From Saccharothrix violaceirubra (GTDB taxonomy: Bacteria > Actinomycetota > Actinomycetes > Mycobacteriales > Pseudonocardiaceae), in NCBI RefSeq assembly GCF_014203755.1, contig NZ_JACHJS010000001.1:1612001-1676000 (forward strand): a DNA stretch of 64,000 nucleotides, in the 5' to 3' direction. Below the pieces are notes generated by a model that saw only the letters and a list, made by a program, of their open reading frames with translations, did no database searches and had not been told where the DNA came from. Position numbers and translations under genes: made by a program. Each line of letters begins with the position of its first letter. Position 1 is the stretch's first letter. Positions 10,155 through 19,484 of this stretch are shown in pieces.

Positions 10155-12114
10155 ACCGCGAACGCCGCCGCGCCGCGTGCGCGCCGAGTTCCTCCGGGTC
10201 GCAGTCGGCCAGGTGGTCGCGCACGAGCACGTGCGGGAACCGCGTGCCGTCCACCAGCAGCACGCGGTCGCGCGCGGTGTGCAGCAACGCCCGCCGCCGC
10301 ACCGGCAGGTCGTGCAGCGTCAACGGCCGGGCCAGCACCTCGGCCAACGCCGACGACCGCGCGGCCAGCGGCGTCACGGCCAGTCCCACCAGCAGACCGG
10401 TGACCGGCGCGACCGCGTCCGGTCCCCACGGCGCCCCGGCCAACGCCGCCAGCCCGGCACCGGCGAACCCGGCCACCGGCAGCCAGCGCGGCCCCCGGCC
10501 CGGCGTGCGCCCGAGGTCGCACCACACCCGGGTCAGGCCGCCGGTCAGCAGACCCACGACCACACCCGACAACCCGATGCCCAGCCCCGCGGCCACCGCG
10601 GGCACCGGACCCGTCCACACCATGACCCCGGTCGGCACCAACGCGCACGCCGCCGCCCAGTAGCGGTCCCGGGTCAGGCCGCGCGCCACGGCGTACGCCA
10701 CGACCACGGTCACCGCGAACGTCACCGGCCCCGGCCACCGCGCGAGCCGGTCGCCCAGTACGGCACCGAGCGTCGCGGCCACGCCGGCCACGCCGAAACC
10801 GAGCAGGAAACCCGTTGTCGCCCAACGCTTTCCGTGCGTGCCGGGGAAGCGCTCGACGAACCTGCCCTGGTTCAGCGCCACGCCGACGGTCGCCACGACC
10901 GCGGCCGGCACCAGACCCAGGCGCGCGCCCACGACCAGGCACAGCGCGGCCGACGCGCCGGCCAGCGACGCGGGGGAGGCCCGGCGGAACAGCCGCCACA
11001 CCGCGTGCGGCGACACGAAGTCCAGCCACACCAGCCGACCCGGCAGCCGGTGCCGCGCGGCGAGGTCGCCCTCCCGGCGGGCGATCCGGGCCAGGAACCG
11101 CAACGCGCGCAACGTCCGCGTCGGCGCCTCGGGCCCGCGCGCGGCCGACTCGACCACGTAGGTGTCCAGCAACCCCCGGTACTCGGTGCGCCCGGTGCGG
11201 TAGGCCAGCGCCAGCAACCCGAACGCCAGCGGCGTGCGCACCTCGTCCCACACCTCGGGGTGCTTGGTCAACGCCTCGGCCAGCCCGTCCAGGCGCGGCT
11301 CGCAGGCGGTGATCAACGCCAGCACGTCCGTGCGCCGCAACGGTTCCACGCGTACCACGTCGTAGCGCGGCAGCCGCTCGTAGTCCTCGGTCGAGCAGCA
11401 CAGCACGACGTGCGGAACGTCCAGCGCGGTCACCCACGCCAGGCACTCCGCCCGGTACCGCACGGGTACCTCGTCGAGCCCGTCGAGCAGCAGCGCGAAC
11501 CGCCGTTCGCGCAACCAGTGGCGTGCCACGCGCGGCCCGATCCGGTACCGCGCGCGCAGTTCCCGCACCAGCCACTCGCCGAAGTCCCGCTCGGGCCGCC
11601 ACCGCCCGAGGTCGAGCAGCACGGGCACGGGCCGGTCGGGGTTCTTGCGGGCGCGGGCCACCAGGGTCCCGGCCAGTTCCAGCAGCAACGTCGTCTTGCC
11701 CGCGCCGGGTTCGCCGACCACCACCAGCGGCACGCGCGCCCGGACGGGTAATCGGGGCGCGACCCGCGGTGCCACGCCGAGCTTGAGCCGGACCTGGGCG
11801 ACCAGGGAGCCCTCGACGCGGTCGCGGACGTGCCGGTCGACCTGGTCGAGCACGGCGACCCGGTTGGCCGGGTGCGCGGGCCGGCGCCGGACCAGGCGTG
11901 CCGCGACCGGTTCCCACGCCGCGAGCACGGCGGCCATCACGCCGAGCGCCGCGAGCGCCGGCCACAGCCACGCGGCGTAGGGGCCGAGCACGCGGGGTGC
12001 GCTGCCTCCGGTCGCCGCGTTCAGGGCCACCGGCAGCACCACGAGGACCGCGACGCCGCCCACCCCGGCGAGTGCGGTCAGGCGCGTGACCCGTGCCCAC
12101 CGTCGGTAGTCCAT
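10123..12114 (-). CDS. Membrane-anchored NACHT-family NTPase
   Basis: 663 aa. Two N-terminal membrane helices (about 11-33 and 45-67) precede a NACHT/STAND-type ATPase: Walker A GEPGAGKTT at 134-142, Walker B FALLLDGLDEV at 206-216, then a winged-helix-like stretch to about 340. The C-terminal part (about 370-540) is several hydrophobic helices, followed by a charged tail. Bacterial NACHT proteins act as antiphage sensors, and a membrane effector would fit abortive infection. Other actinobacterial NACHT proteins are regulators of unknown role. ATG 12114 is backed by GGGAAGG five nt upstream; a possible -10 (TACCGT) lies about 25 bp before it. The 3' end overlaps the convergent membrane-protein gene by 32 bp. 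Confidence 0.8.
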   Translation of the reverse strand: MDYRRWARVTRLTALAGVGGVAVLVVLPVALNAATGGSAPRVLGPYAAWLWPALAALGVMAAVLAAWEPVAARLVRRRPAHPANRVAVLDQVDRHVRDRVEGSLVAQVRLKLGVAPRVAPRLPVRARVPLVVVGEPGAGKTTLLLELAGTLVARARKNPDRPVPVLLDLGRWRPERDFGEWLVRELRARYRIGPRVARHWLRERRFALLLDGLDEVPVRYRAECLAWVTALDVPHVVLCCSTEDYERLPRYDVVRVEPLRRTDVLALITACEPRLDGLAEALTKHPEVWDEVRTPLAFGLLALAYRTGRTEYRGLLDTYVVESAARGPEAPTRTLRALRFLARIARREGDLAARHRLPGRLVWLDFVSPHAVWRLFRRASPASLAGASAALCLVVGARLGLVPAAVVATVGVALNQGRFVERFPGTHGKRWATTGFLLGFGVAGVAATLGAVLGDRLARWPGPVTFAVTVVVAYAVARGLTRDRYWAAACALVPTGVMVWTGPVPAVAAGLGIGLSGVVVGLLTGGLTRVWCDLGRTPGRGPRWLPVAGFAGAGLAALAGAPWGPDAVAPVTGLLVGLAVTPLAARSSALAEVLARPLTLHDLPVRRRALLHTARDRVLLVDGTRFPHVLVRDHLADCDPEELGAHAARRRSRFRPTGYGRGA

Positions 12115-12189
12115 ATGCCCCTTCCCGGCCCGGAATCGCACGGTAACGGCGATACCGGCCCGGTGGTAGGGCCCGGCACCCGGGTTTGG

Positions 12190-12207
12190 GCCGTTGGGAC
12201 CAACGGC
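12190..12207 (-). terminator. Hairpin after the alpha/beta hydrolase gene
   Basis: GCCGTTGG-GA-CCAACGGC is a perfect 8-bp inverted repeat (effective loop of about 4-6 nt). It begins at the base after the stop codon of the minus-strand hydrolase. It would separate that gene from the downstream co-oriented NACHT gene. There is no U-tract, as is usual in high-GC actinomycetes. Confidence 0.55.
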
Positions 12208-13014
12208 TTAGGGGGTGGTCAGGAACTCCACGAGCAGGCGGTTGACCTCCTCGGGCCGTTCGAGGAACCCGTAGTGCCCGGCGTCGGCGACCTCCGCGTA
12301 CCGCGCGCCCGGGATGGCGTCGGCGACCTCGCGGGCCAGGTACGGCGGCAGCACGCGGTCGTCGGCGAACCCGACGACCAGGCACGGCACGGTCACGCCG
12401 CGCAGCCTCGGCCGCCGGTCCTCGTGGTCGTCCAGCTCCAACTGGGCGCGCACGCCGGGCGTGATCTCCTGGCCGCTGAACTCGAACACGTCCAACCAGT
12501 CCCGCGCCGCCACCGGGTCGCGCAGCGTGGCGGGGGACAGGTTCAGCACGGCGTTCACGGCCGCGTGGTAGCTCGCCGGCAGCGTCACGCGGTCGTCGAA
12601 CAACGCCCGTTCACCCCGCGACATGGCCTGCGACACCGGGTCCACGCGGGCGGACGTGCCCAGCAGCACCGCCTTGCGCACCAGTTCCGGCCGCGTCACC
12701 ACGAGTTCCTGCGCCACGTGCGCACCCATGGACGTGCCCACGACCGACGCCGGTCCGCCGCCCAGGTGCCCGATCAACGCGGCCACGTCGCCGACCAGGT
12801 CGGCCAGCCGGATGCCGGCCGCGCACTCGTCCGTCGGCGGGATGCCCCGGTTGTCCAGCGTGGCCACCCGGAACCCGGCCGCGCGCAACGCCGGAGCCTG
12901 GTGCGCCTGCCACACCCGACCCGGACCGCCGGTGCCCATCACCAGGACGACCAGTTCGCCCTCGCCGGAGACGTCGTAGCTGAGGTTGATCCCGTTGAGG
13001 GTCGTGATCGGCAT
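12208..13014 (-). CDS. Alpha/beta-fold hydrolase
   Basis: 268 aa, typical single-domain alpha/beta hydrolase. Strand-turn signature VVLVMGTGGPGRVW near residue 25, nucleophile elbow GTSMGAH (Ser near residue 95), Asp in VVGFADDRVLP near 215 and His in DAGHYGFLERPEEVN near 245. No signal peptide, so cytoplasmic. The substrate is unknown; the family includes esterases, lactonases and haloperoxidase-like enzymes. The ATG sits 6 nt behind a TAGCCT -10 box (13026-13021), implying a leaderless transcript divergent from the Rid-family gene. Confidence 0.85.
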   Translation of the reverse strand: MPITTLNGINLSYDVSGEGELVVLVMGTGGPGRVWQAHQAPALRAAGFRVATLDNRGIPPTDECAAGIRLADLVGDVAALIGHLGGGPASVVGTSMGAHVAQELVVTRPELVRKAVLLGTSARVDPVSQAMSRGERALFDDRVTLPASYHAAVNAVLNLSPATLRDPVAARDWLDVFEFSGQEITPGVRAQLELDDHEDRRPRLRGVTVPCLVVGFADDRVLPPYLAREVADAIPGARYAEVADAGHYGFLERPEEVNRLLVEFLTTP

Positions 13015-13020
13015 GCGGGC

Positions 13021-13030
13021 AGGCTATAAG
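13021..13030. promoter_or_regulatory. Symmetric bidirectional -10 element (hydrolase / Rid pair)
   Basis: AGGCTATAAG serves both strands. TATAAG on + ends 9 nt before ATG 13040, and TAGCCT on - ends 6 nt before ATG 13014. The two hexamers share the central TA. Only 25 bp separate the start codons, so both transcripts should be leaderless and each -35 must lie inside the opposite gene. Confidence 0.6.
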
Positions 13031-13039
13031 GTCGACCGC

Positions 13040-13420
13040 ATGCGACGGATCGTGCTGTCGGGCTCCACGTTCGAGGAGAGCATCGGGTACGCGCGCGCCG
13101 TGGTCGACGGCGAGTGGGTGCACGTCTCCGGCACCACCGGTTTCGACTACACGACCATGACCATCGCCGAGGGCGTCGTGGCCCAGGCCGAACAGGCGCT
13201 GCGCAACATCGAATGGGCGCTGAAGGAGGCGGACGCGTCGTTCGCCGACGTCGTCCGCGTCACCTACTACCTGCCCGACGCCGCCGAGTTCGAACCGTGC
13301 CGGCCGGTGCTGCGCGCCGCGTTCGGCGACGTCCGCCCCGCCGCGACGATGCTGGAGGTCGGGCTGGCCGACCCGCGCATGCGCATCGAGATCGAGGTCA
13401 CCGCGCACAAGCGGGCCTAA
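13040..13420 (+). CDS. Rid-family protein lacking the RidA catalytic arginine
   Basis: 126 aa with the Rid/YjgF fold pattern, including the C-terminal RIEIEV strand. Canonical RidA enamine/imine deaminases carry Arg in the PARS motif (Arg105 in E. coli RidA). Here the aligned stretch is RPAATMLEV, with Ala in that place, so ordinary 2-iminopropionate hydrolysis is not expected and a divergent Rid subfamily is more likely. The ATG is 9 nt behind TATAAG, consistent with a leaderless mRNA. The stop overlaps the end of the convergent CoA-binding gene by 4 bp. Confidence 0.82.
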   Translation: MRRIVLSGSTFEESIGYARAVVDGEWVHVSGTTGFDYTTMTIAEGVVAQAEQALRNIEWALKEADASFADVVRVTYYLPDAAEFEPCRPVLRAAFGDVRPAATMLEVGLADPRMRIEIEVTAHKRA

Positions 13421-13836
13421 CGCGGCCCGTTGGCCGCCCACTCGATCGCCGGGCAGCGGTCCATCACCATGTCGAGACCGGCGGCCGTGGTCCGGGCGTA
13501 GGCGTCCTCGTCGACCACGCCGAGTTGGAACCACACCGCCTTGGCGCCGATCGCCACCGCCTCGTCGGCGACCGCCCCGGCGGCCTCCGACCGGCGGAAC
13601 ACGTCGACCACGTCGACCGGGAACGGGATGTCGGCCAACGACCCGTAGCCCTGTTCCCCGTGCACGGTCGGCGCGTCCGGGTGCACGGGCACGATCCGCA
13701 CCCCGTGCCGCCGGAGGAACGCGGCCACCCCGTACGCCGCCCGTCCCGGGTTCTCCGACAGACCCACCACCGCCCACGTGCCGCGCAGCGCCAGCACCCG
13801 ACGGATGGTGTCGACCTCTCCCCACGCTTCTCCCAT
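13417..13836 (-). CDS. CoA-binding domain protein (YccU-like)
   Basis: 139 aa covering one Rossmann-like CoA-binding domain of the succinyl-CoA-synthetase type: TWAVVGLSENPGRAAYGVA near residues 20-38, IVPVHPDAPTVHGEQGYGSL, VDVVDVFRR and AVWFQLGVVDE. The stand-alone family (YccU and relatives) has no settled function. The final DRCPAIEW motif is typical of the group. The ATG lies 6 nt after TAGGGT (13848-13843), so a leaderless transcript is likely. The 3' end overlaps the Rid gene by 4 bp. Confidence 0.85.
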   Translation of the reverse strand: MGEAWGEVDTIRRVLALRGTWAVVGLSENPGRAAYGVAAFLRRHGVRIVPVHPDAPTVHGEQGYGSLADIPFPVDVVDVFRRSEAAGAVADEAVAIGAKAVWFQLGVVDEDAYARTTAAGLDMVMDRCPAIEWAANGPR

Positions 13837-13842
13837 GACGCC

Positions 13843-13848
13843 ACCCTA
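13843..13848 (-). promoter_or_regulatory. -10 box for leaderless CoA-binding gene
   Basis: TAGGGT on the minus strand, followed by 6 nt and the ATG at 13836. It fits TANNNT spacing for a transcript starting at the start codon. Confidence 0.45.
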
Positions 13849-13877
13849 GGCCGCTGCTAGCATCGACGGCGGGCGTC

Positions 13878-13955
13878 CGGACGGGCGCGAGGCAGGAGCC
13901 ACCCTCCCCGGCGACCGGTGGTGTTCCGCCGCAGGGTGCAGACACCCGCCGTCCG
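13878..13955 (+). promoter_or_regulatory. Candidate structured 5' leader (three-way junction)
   Basis: A TAGCAT hexamer at 13857-13862 could start a transcript near 13869. The RNA could then fold with an outer stem CGGACGG (13878-13884) to CCGTCCG (13949-13955) enclosing two hairpins: CCACC (13899-13903) with GGTGG (13917-13921), and GGGTG-CAGA-CACCC (13934-13947). It ends about 84 nt before the next start codon. I cannot match it to a known riboswitch class. Confidence 0.35.
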
Positions 13956-14038
13956 AAGTGGACGATGAACCCCCGCAGTCGACGCGCCACCGCGTCCTTA
14001 GTACCGCCGTGCCGGGCGGCGAGACCGAGGACATCGCC

Positions 14039-14983
14039 ATGGCACGTTCGTCGCTCACCGACCGACTGGTCGATCTCCGCCGGGGCTACACCGGCGAGAA
14101 CCTCTCCCAGGCCGTGCCCGCCGTCCGGGCCGCGCTGCACGCCGACGACGTCCGGCGCCGGGTCGCCGCCGCGCTCGACGGCGTGGGCACCGCGCGGGGC
14201 CTGGTCCTGCCCGACGCGGAGGACGACGCCCAGCGCGCTCTGGAGTGCGTGGTGTTCCAGGCGGGCACGGACGCGGGCGCGCACCTGCAACTGCGCCCGC
14301 CGGCCAGCATGCTGCGGCCCGCGCACGCGTTCCGGGCCGCCGAACCGGGGCCGCTGTCGCGGCTGCACCTGACCGGGTACGCGCTGGGCCCGCTGCTGTT
14401 CGAGCTGCTGCCCCGCGAGGAGGACGGGTGGCTCGCGGGCGTGCCCGGCCTGCGCACGCGGCAGCACCCGCGTTCGCTCGAACTCGTGCTGCTGGACACC
14501 GAAGCTTCGGTCGTATTCGCCGGAGTGGACGCCCGGCGGTTCGCCGAAGGCATGGATTACGTGCGCACGCTCATGACGGGACGCGGCCTGACCGGGGTAT
14601 TCGTCGACGGGCCGCTGAGCGCAGCCGAACGCGACCACCTGGCCGAATTCCCGCGCCCGACCGGATTGGGCAGCGCGTTGCTGCGCCGCCCGCACCTGTT
14701 CGCCGACACGCCGTGGGTGCGCTCTTGGTCGCAAGGGGACACGTGGTGGGTCGAATGGCCGGAGAGCGTCGGCGTGACCGGTGTCGTCGACCGGTTGCTC
14801 GACCCGGTGTTCGGGTTCGCGAACGTGCGCGAGGTGCCCGGCGTCGCGGGCGGACTCGGGCTGTCGGACGGGTGGCGGGAATTGTTCCTGCGGGTGGTCG
14901 ACGGGCCCGATCCGGCGCACGAGGAGGCGCTCGCCGCGGCGGATTGGCCCGAAGGGGTGACGGGTTGGGGCAGGACCACCTGA
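14039..14983 (+). CDS. Protein of unknown function, 314 aa
   Basis: I do not recognise the family. ATG 14039 has GAGG 8 nt upstream; the frame opens earlier at 13958, but that would run through the leader. Residues 6-30 (TDRLVDLRRGYTGENLSQAV) form an N-terminal helix motif I associate with several uncharacterised actinobacterial proteins. The rest is a soluble alpha/beta protein rich in Leu and Arg, with no membrane segment or metal motif. It lies alone between the CoA-binding gene and pdtaR. Confidence 0.78.
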   Translation: MARSSLTDRLVDLRRGYTGENLSQAVPAVRAALHADDVRRRVAAALDGVGTARGLVLPDAEDDAQRALECVVFQAGTDAGAHLQLRPPASMLRPAHAFRAAEPGPLSRLHLTGYALGPLLFELLPREEDGWLAGVPGLRTRQHPRSLELVLLDTEASVVFAGVDARRFAEGMDYVRTLMTGRGLTGVFVDGPLSAAERDHLAEFPRPTGLGSALLRRPHLFADTPWVRSWSQGDTWWVEWPESVGVTGVVDRLLDPVFGFANVREVPGVAGGLGLSDGWRELFLRVVDGPDPAHEEALAAADWPEGVTGWGRTT

Positions 14984-15161
14984 GCGGGGTCCTGATCGAC
15001 CGGGCCGGGTGGCGCGAGCCCGGCCCGGGACACGCTCCGCGACCGGTGGTCGTGATCACGGGCCGAGCGCGCCGGCGGCGGTTGCGGCGCAGGTAGACTG
15101 CGCTTTCGCCCATCGCGACCGCGTGGGCCGTAGCGTCCCGCCGAACCCCAGGAGGACCCCG

Positions 15162-15761
15162 GTGACCCAGCAGGCTGCCGAGGCCGGGCCCGCGCCGCGT
15201 CGGGTGCTCGTCGCCGAGGACGAGGCCCTGATCCGCCTCGACCTCGTCGAGATGCTGCGCGAGGAGGGCTACGAGGTCGCCGGGCAGGCCGCCGACGGCG
15301 AGGAGGCCGTGGCGCTGGCCACCGAACTGCGTCCCGACCTGGTCATCCTCGACGTCAAGATGCCCAAGGTCGACGGGATCGAGGCGGCGGCGGCCATCGC
15401 GGGCGGGCGCATCGCGCCGGTCGTGATCCTCACCGCGTTCAGCCAGCGCGACCTCGTCGAGCGGGCGCGCGACGCGGGTGCGATGGCGTATTTGGTCAAG
15501 CCGTTCGCCAAGCGCGACCTGGTGCCCGCCATCGAATTGGCGATGAGCCGGTTCTCCGAACTCCAGGCGTTGGAGAACGAGGTCGCGGGGCTGACCGAAC
15601 GGTTGGAGACGCGCAAGGTCGTCGAACGGGCCAAGGGTCTGCTCATGAGCAAGCAGGGGTTGTCCGAACCCGAGGCGTTCCGTTGGGTGCAGCGCACGGC
15701 GATGGACCGTCGCACCACCATGAAGGCCGTTGCCGAAGCGGTCATCGAAAACTTCGGTTGA
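15162..15761 (+). CDS. pdtaR: ANTAR-domain response regulator PdtaR
   Basis: 199 aa. N-terminal receiver domain with acidic pocket AEDEA near residues 17-21, phospho-acceptor Asp in LVILDVKMPKVDG near 64 and Lys in YLVKPFAKRD near 114. The C-terminal ANTAR RNA-binding domain (about 140-197) includes the typical VVERAKGLLMSKQGLSEPEA. PdtaR homologues (Rv1626 in M. tuberculosis) work with the histidine kinase PdtaS and act on transcript antitermination. No kinase gene is adjacent here. The GTG start has GGAGGA 5 nt upstream; a TAGACT -10 at 15094-15099 would give a leader of about 55 nt. The position next to the liv genes and polA is conserved in actinobacteria. Confidence 0.93.
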   Translation: MTQQAAEAGPAPRRVLVAEDEALIRLDLVEMLREEGYEVAGQAADGEEAVALATELRPDLVILDVKMPKVDGIEAAAAIAGGRIAPVVILTAFSQRDLVERARDAGAMAYLVKPFAKRDLVPAIELAMSRFSELQALENEVAGLTERLETRKVVERAKGLLMSKQGLSEPEAFRWVQRTAMDRRTTMKAVAEAVIENFG

Positions 15762-16024
15762 GTTACCTGTTCGAGTATCGGACACTCCTTCGTGCACATT
15801 GTTCGTCACAGCCCGCAGTGGGATTGTGACCAGCGGCGATTTGCGCTGCATTCGGGCTTAATGCATGCGCGGATTTGACCGTGACTACCGTCACGATGTG
15901 GACACAGAGCCGGAAGACCACCTGTTCACCGAACCGGACGGAAGCTACGTTCCTGCCCTAACCCAAGCCCTCGTGTGGGGGCCTCGCCTACCCGGCGGGT
16001 TGGTTGGTCATGGGAGGTATTCCG
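15762..16024. other. Regulatory gap before the Liv transporter
   Basis: 263 bp without a gene. It holds TTGACC at 15875-15880 directly followed by GTGAC-TACC-GTCAC (15881-15894), a short inverted repeat that could be an operator, but no -10 hexamer sits at a proper distance. The GC content is lower than in the flanking genes, as expected for a promoter region of a highly expressed transporter. Confidence 0.35.
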
Positions 16025-17197
16025 GTGTCAGGAGCACGACTGGGCCGAGTCCTGGCGGTCGCCGCGGCGGCTTCGCTGGCGCTTTCGGCCTGTGCCGGCA
16101 GCGGTGGCGGCGGCGGGACAGGCGACGCCTCGGAGATCAAGATCGGCTTCATGGGTGACCTGACCGGCGAAGGCGCCGCGATCGTCATCCCGCCGTACAA
16201 CGGCGCGAAGCTCGCGGTCGACGAGTACAACGCCAAGAACCCGAAGATCAAGGTCAACCTGATCAAGTACGACACCCAGGGCAAGTCCGACCAGGCGACG
16301 TCGCTGATCACCAAGGCCGTCGGCCAGGACAAGATCGCCGGCCTGATCGGCCCCGCCTTCTCGGGCGAGTCCAAGGCGATCGGCGGCCAGCTGGAGGAGA
16401 ACAAGATCCCCAGCGTGTCCCCGTCGGCCACGGGCACCGGCCTGGCCAAGAACGGCTGGACCTACTGGCACCGCGTCGTCGCCAACGACGACGACCAGGG
16501 CCCCGGCATCGCGGACTTCCTGATCAAGGCGAAGAGCCCCAAGAAGGCGTTCGTCATCTCCGACGACCAGGAGTACTCCGTCGGCCTGGCCGAGGCGGTC
16601 GCCAAGAGCTTCACCGCCAAGGGCGTCACGGTCGAGACCGACAAGTTCGCCAAGGACGCGTCCGACTACTCGTCGACCGTCACCCGCGTGAAGTCGTCGG
16701 CCCCCGACGTGATCGTCTACGGCGGTTACTACGCGCAGGCCGGCAAGCTGCTCAAGCAGCTGCGTGACGGCGGCGTGACGGCCCCGTTCACCTCCGGTGA
16801 CGGCTCGCTCGACGCGCAGCTCGTCGCCGCCGCGGGCAAGGAAGCCGCCGAAGGCGCCATCCTGGCCTGCCCGTGCAACATCCCCTACGCCAACGCGACG
16901 GGTGCGCAGAAGACCTTCTTCGACTCGTACAAGGCCGCGTACAAGACGGACCCGGCGATCTACTCGACCGAGGGCTACGACGCCGCGTCGACCTTCCTCA
17001 AGGCCATCGACGCCGGCAAGACCACGTCGACGGACATCAACGAGTTCCTCAAGACGCTAACGTTCGACGGTGTCTCGAAGAAGATCAAGTTCAAGTCCAA
17101 CGGCGAGCCCGAGACGAGCGCGGTCTTCATCTACCAGGTCAAGGGCGGCGCGCTGAAGCTGCTGGGCCTGGCCTCCGAGGCCAAGCTGGAAGGCTGA
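16025..17197 (+). CDS. livJ: Branched-chain amino acid ABC transporter substrate-binding lipoprotein
   Basis: 390 aa Leu/Ile/Val-binding (peripla_BP_6) type receptor. The GTG at 16025 is 7 nt after GGGAGGT. Residues 1-22 are a lipoprotein signal with lipobox LSAC, so the mature protein is lipid-anchored outside the membrane. The fold is recognisable from IKIGFMGDLTGEGA, GLIGPAFSGESKA, VSPSATGTGLAKNGWTYW and the late YSTEGYDAASTFLKAI. It delivers ligand to the LivHM permeases encoded just downstream. The transcript continues across a 170-nt spacer with a strong stem-loop, which would keep receptor mRNA in excess. The exact ligand (branched-chain amino acids, amides or urea) cannot be decided from sequence. 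Confidence 0.93.
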   Translation: MSGARLGRVLAVAAAASLALSACAGSGGGGGTGDASEIKIGFMGDLTGEGAAIVIPPYNGAKLAVDEYNAKNPKIKVNLIKYDTQGKSDQATSLITKAVGQDKIAGLIGPAFSGESKAIGGQLEENKIPSVSPSATGTGLAKNGWTYWHRVVANDDDQGPGIADFLIKAKSPKKAFVISDDQEYSVGLAEAVAKSFTAKGVTVETDKFAKDASDYSSTVTRVKSSAPDVIVYGGYYAQAGKLLKQLRDGGVTAPFTSGDGSLDAQLVAAAGKEAAEGAILACPCNIPYANATGAQKTFFDSYKAAYKTDPAIYSTEGYDAASTFLKAIDAGKTTSTDINEFLKTLTFDGVSKKIKFKSNGEPETSAVFIYQVKGGALKLLGLASEAKLEG

Positions 17198-17274
17198 TCT
17201 CCGAGACGGCTCCACCGAGCACGTTCGTCCGGGCAGGTCCTTTCGGGACCGTCCAGGGCACGTTTCGTCTGGAG

Positions 17275-17315
17275 GGGGAGCGGGCGGCGCCGGAACCACG
17301 GCGCACCCGCTCCCC
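17275..17315 (+). promoter_or_regulatory. Stem-loop between livJ and livH
   Basis: GGGGAGCGGG (17275-17284) pairs perfectly with CCCGCTCCCC (17306-17315) around a 21-nt loop. A smaller hairpin, GGTCC-TTTCG-GGACC (17236-17250), precedes it. Such elements between receptor and permease genes usually stabilise the receptor mRNA or partly stop transcription. Confidence 0.6.
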
Positions 17316-17367
17316 ACCGCTATGGCGAGTCCTCTCCCCCCGCCCCGTCTCGTGAGGCCCACAAGTC

Positions 17368-18323
<956 letters not shown>

Positions 18324-18327
<4 letters not shown>

Positions 18328-19484
18328 AAGGCGACGCAGTGACCGGCACAACTAATCCGTTGAGGCGCGTCGGCGCGCTGGCCGACGGTCTCCGCGACTG
18401 GTGGGAGCACGCCAAGACCTGGCAGCGCTACCTCGTGTACCTGGCCGCGATCGGCCTGTCCCTGGTGCTGCCCGCGCCCTGGATCGGCTCGTTCATGTCG
18501 CCCGGCGCGGACTGGACCACGGTGCTGATCTACCCGATCGGCACGTACATCCTGCTCGCCGTCGGCCTGAACGTCGTCGTCGGCCAGGCCGGACTGCTGG
18601 ACCTCGGCTTCGTCGCGTTCTTCGCGATCGGCGGGTACTCGGTCGCCTACTACGGCACGCACTACGGCTGGAACTACTGGGCCACCGTCGCGTTCGGCAT
18701 CATCCTGGCCGCCGTCTCCGGCGTGATCCTCGGCGCGCCGACCCTGCGCCTGCGCGGCGACTACCTGGCGATCGTGACGCTGGGCTTCGGCGAGATCGTC
18801 CGGATCACGGCCAACAACACCGACGAGATCGGCGGCGCGCGCGGCATCGCGAACATCCCGCACCCGCCGCCCGTGTTCGGCACGAAGTTCCTGCTCGACC
18901 CGGCGCCGTACTACTACCTGATCGTCGCCGCGATCGTGCTGGTGATCATCTTCTCGGTGCGGTTGCAGAAGAGCCGCGTCGGCCGGGCCTGGGCCGCGAT
19001 CCGCGAGGACGAGGACGCGGCCGAGCTGATGGGCGTGCCCACGTTCAAGTTCAAGCTGCTCGCGTTCGCGATCGGCGCCATGATCGGCGGCCTGGCCGGC
19101 GGCATCTACGCGGGCAAGGCCGTGTTCATCGAGCCGAACACGTTCCCGTTCATCCTGTCCGCGACGATCCTGGCCGCGGTCGTGCTCGGCGGCTCGGGCA
19201 ACCTGCCCGGCGTCATCCTGGGCGCGTTCGTGATCGGCTGGCTGCCCGAGCGGTTCCGCGAGGTCGAGTGGCTCAAGGAAGCCCTGGGCCGCGACCCGGC
19301 CGAGTACCGCATCCTGCTGTTCGGCGGCGTGCTCGTGCTGATGATGGCGCTGCGGCCGGAAGGCCTGCTGCCGTCACGACGGCGCAAGGCCGAACTGCAC
19401 GAGGGCACCGGCGGCATGGGCACCCTGGGTGCCGAGGTCCCCGGCCCGGACACCGACGTCGCGACCTCGGAGGCGGCCAAGTGA
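18324..19484 (+). CDS. livM: Branched-chain amino acid ABC transporter permease LivM
   Basis: 386 aa partner permease. A hydrophilic stretch of about 35 residues precedes the first of some ten membrane segments. LivM motifs include GLNVVVGQAGLLDLGFVAFF and the coupling segment AIREDEDAAELMGVPTFKFK. The C-terminal tail is hydrophilic. Two GTG starts are possible: 18324, which overlaps the livH stop as GTGA and has AAAAGG upstream, and 18339, which has AAAGG upstream. I give the coupled one. The stop overlaps livG by GTGA. Confidence 0.94.

Noticed and set aside
15875..15894. TTGACC plus GTGAC-TACC-GTCAC as a defined promoter/operator of the liv operon
   Set aside because: No -10 hexamer lies at 16-19 bp from TTGACC, and the 5-bp arms are too short to assign a regulator. 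It is only mentioned in the gap entry.
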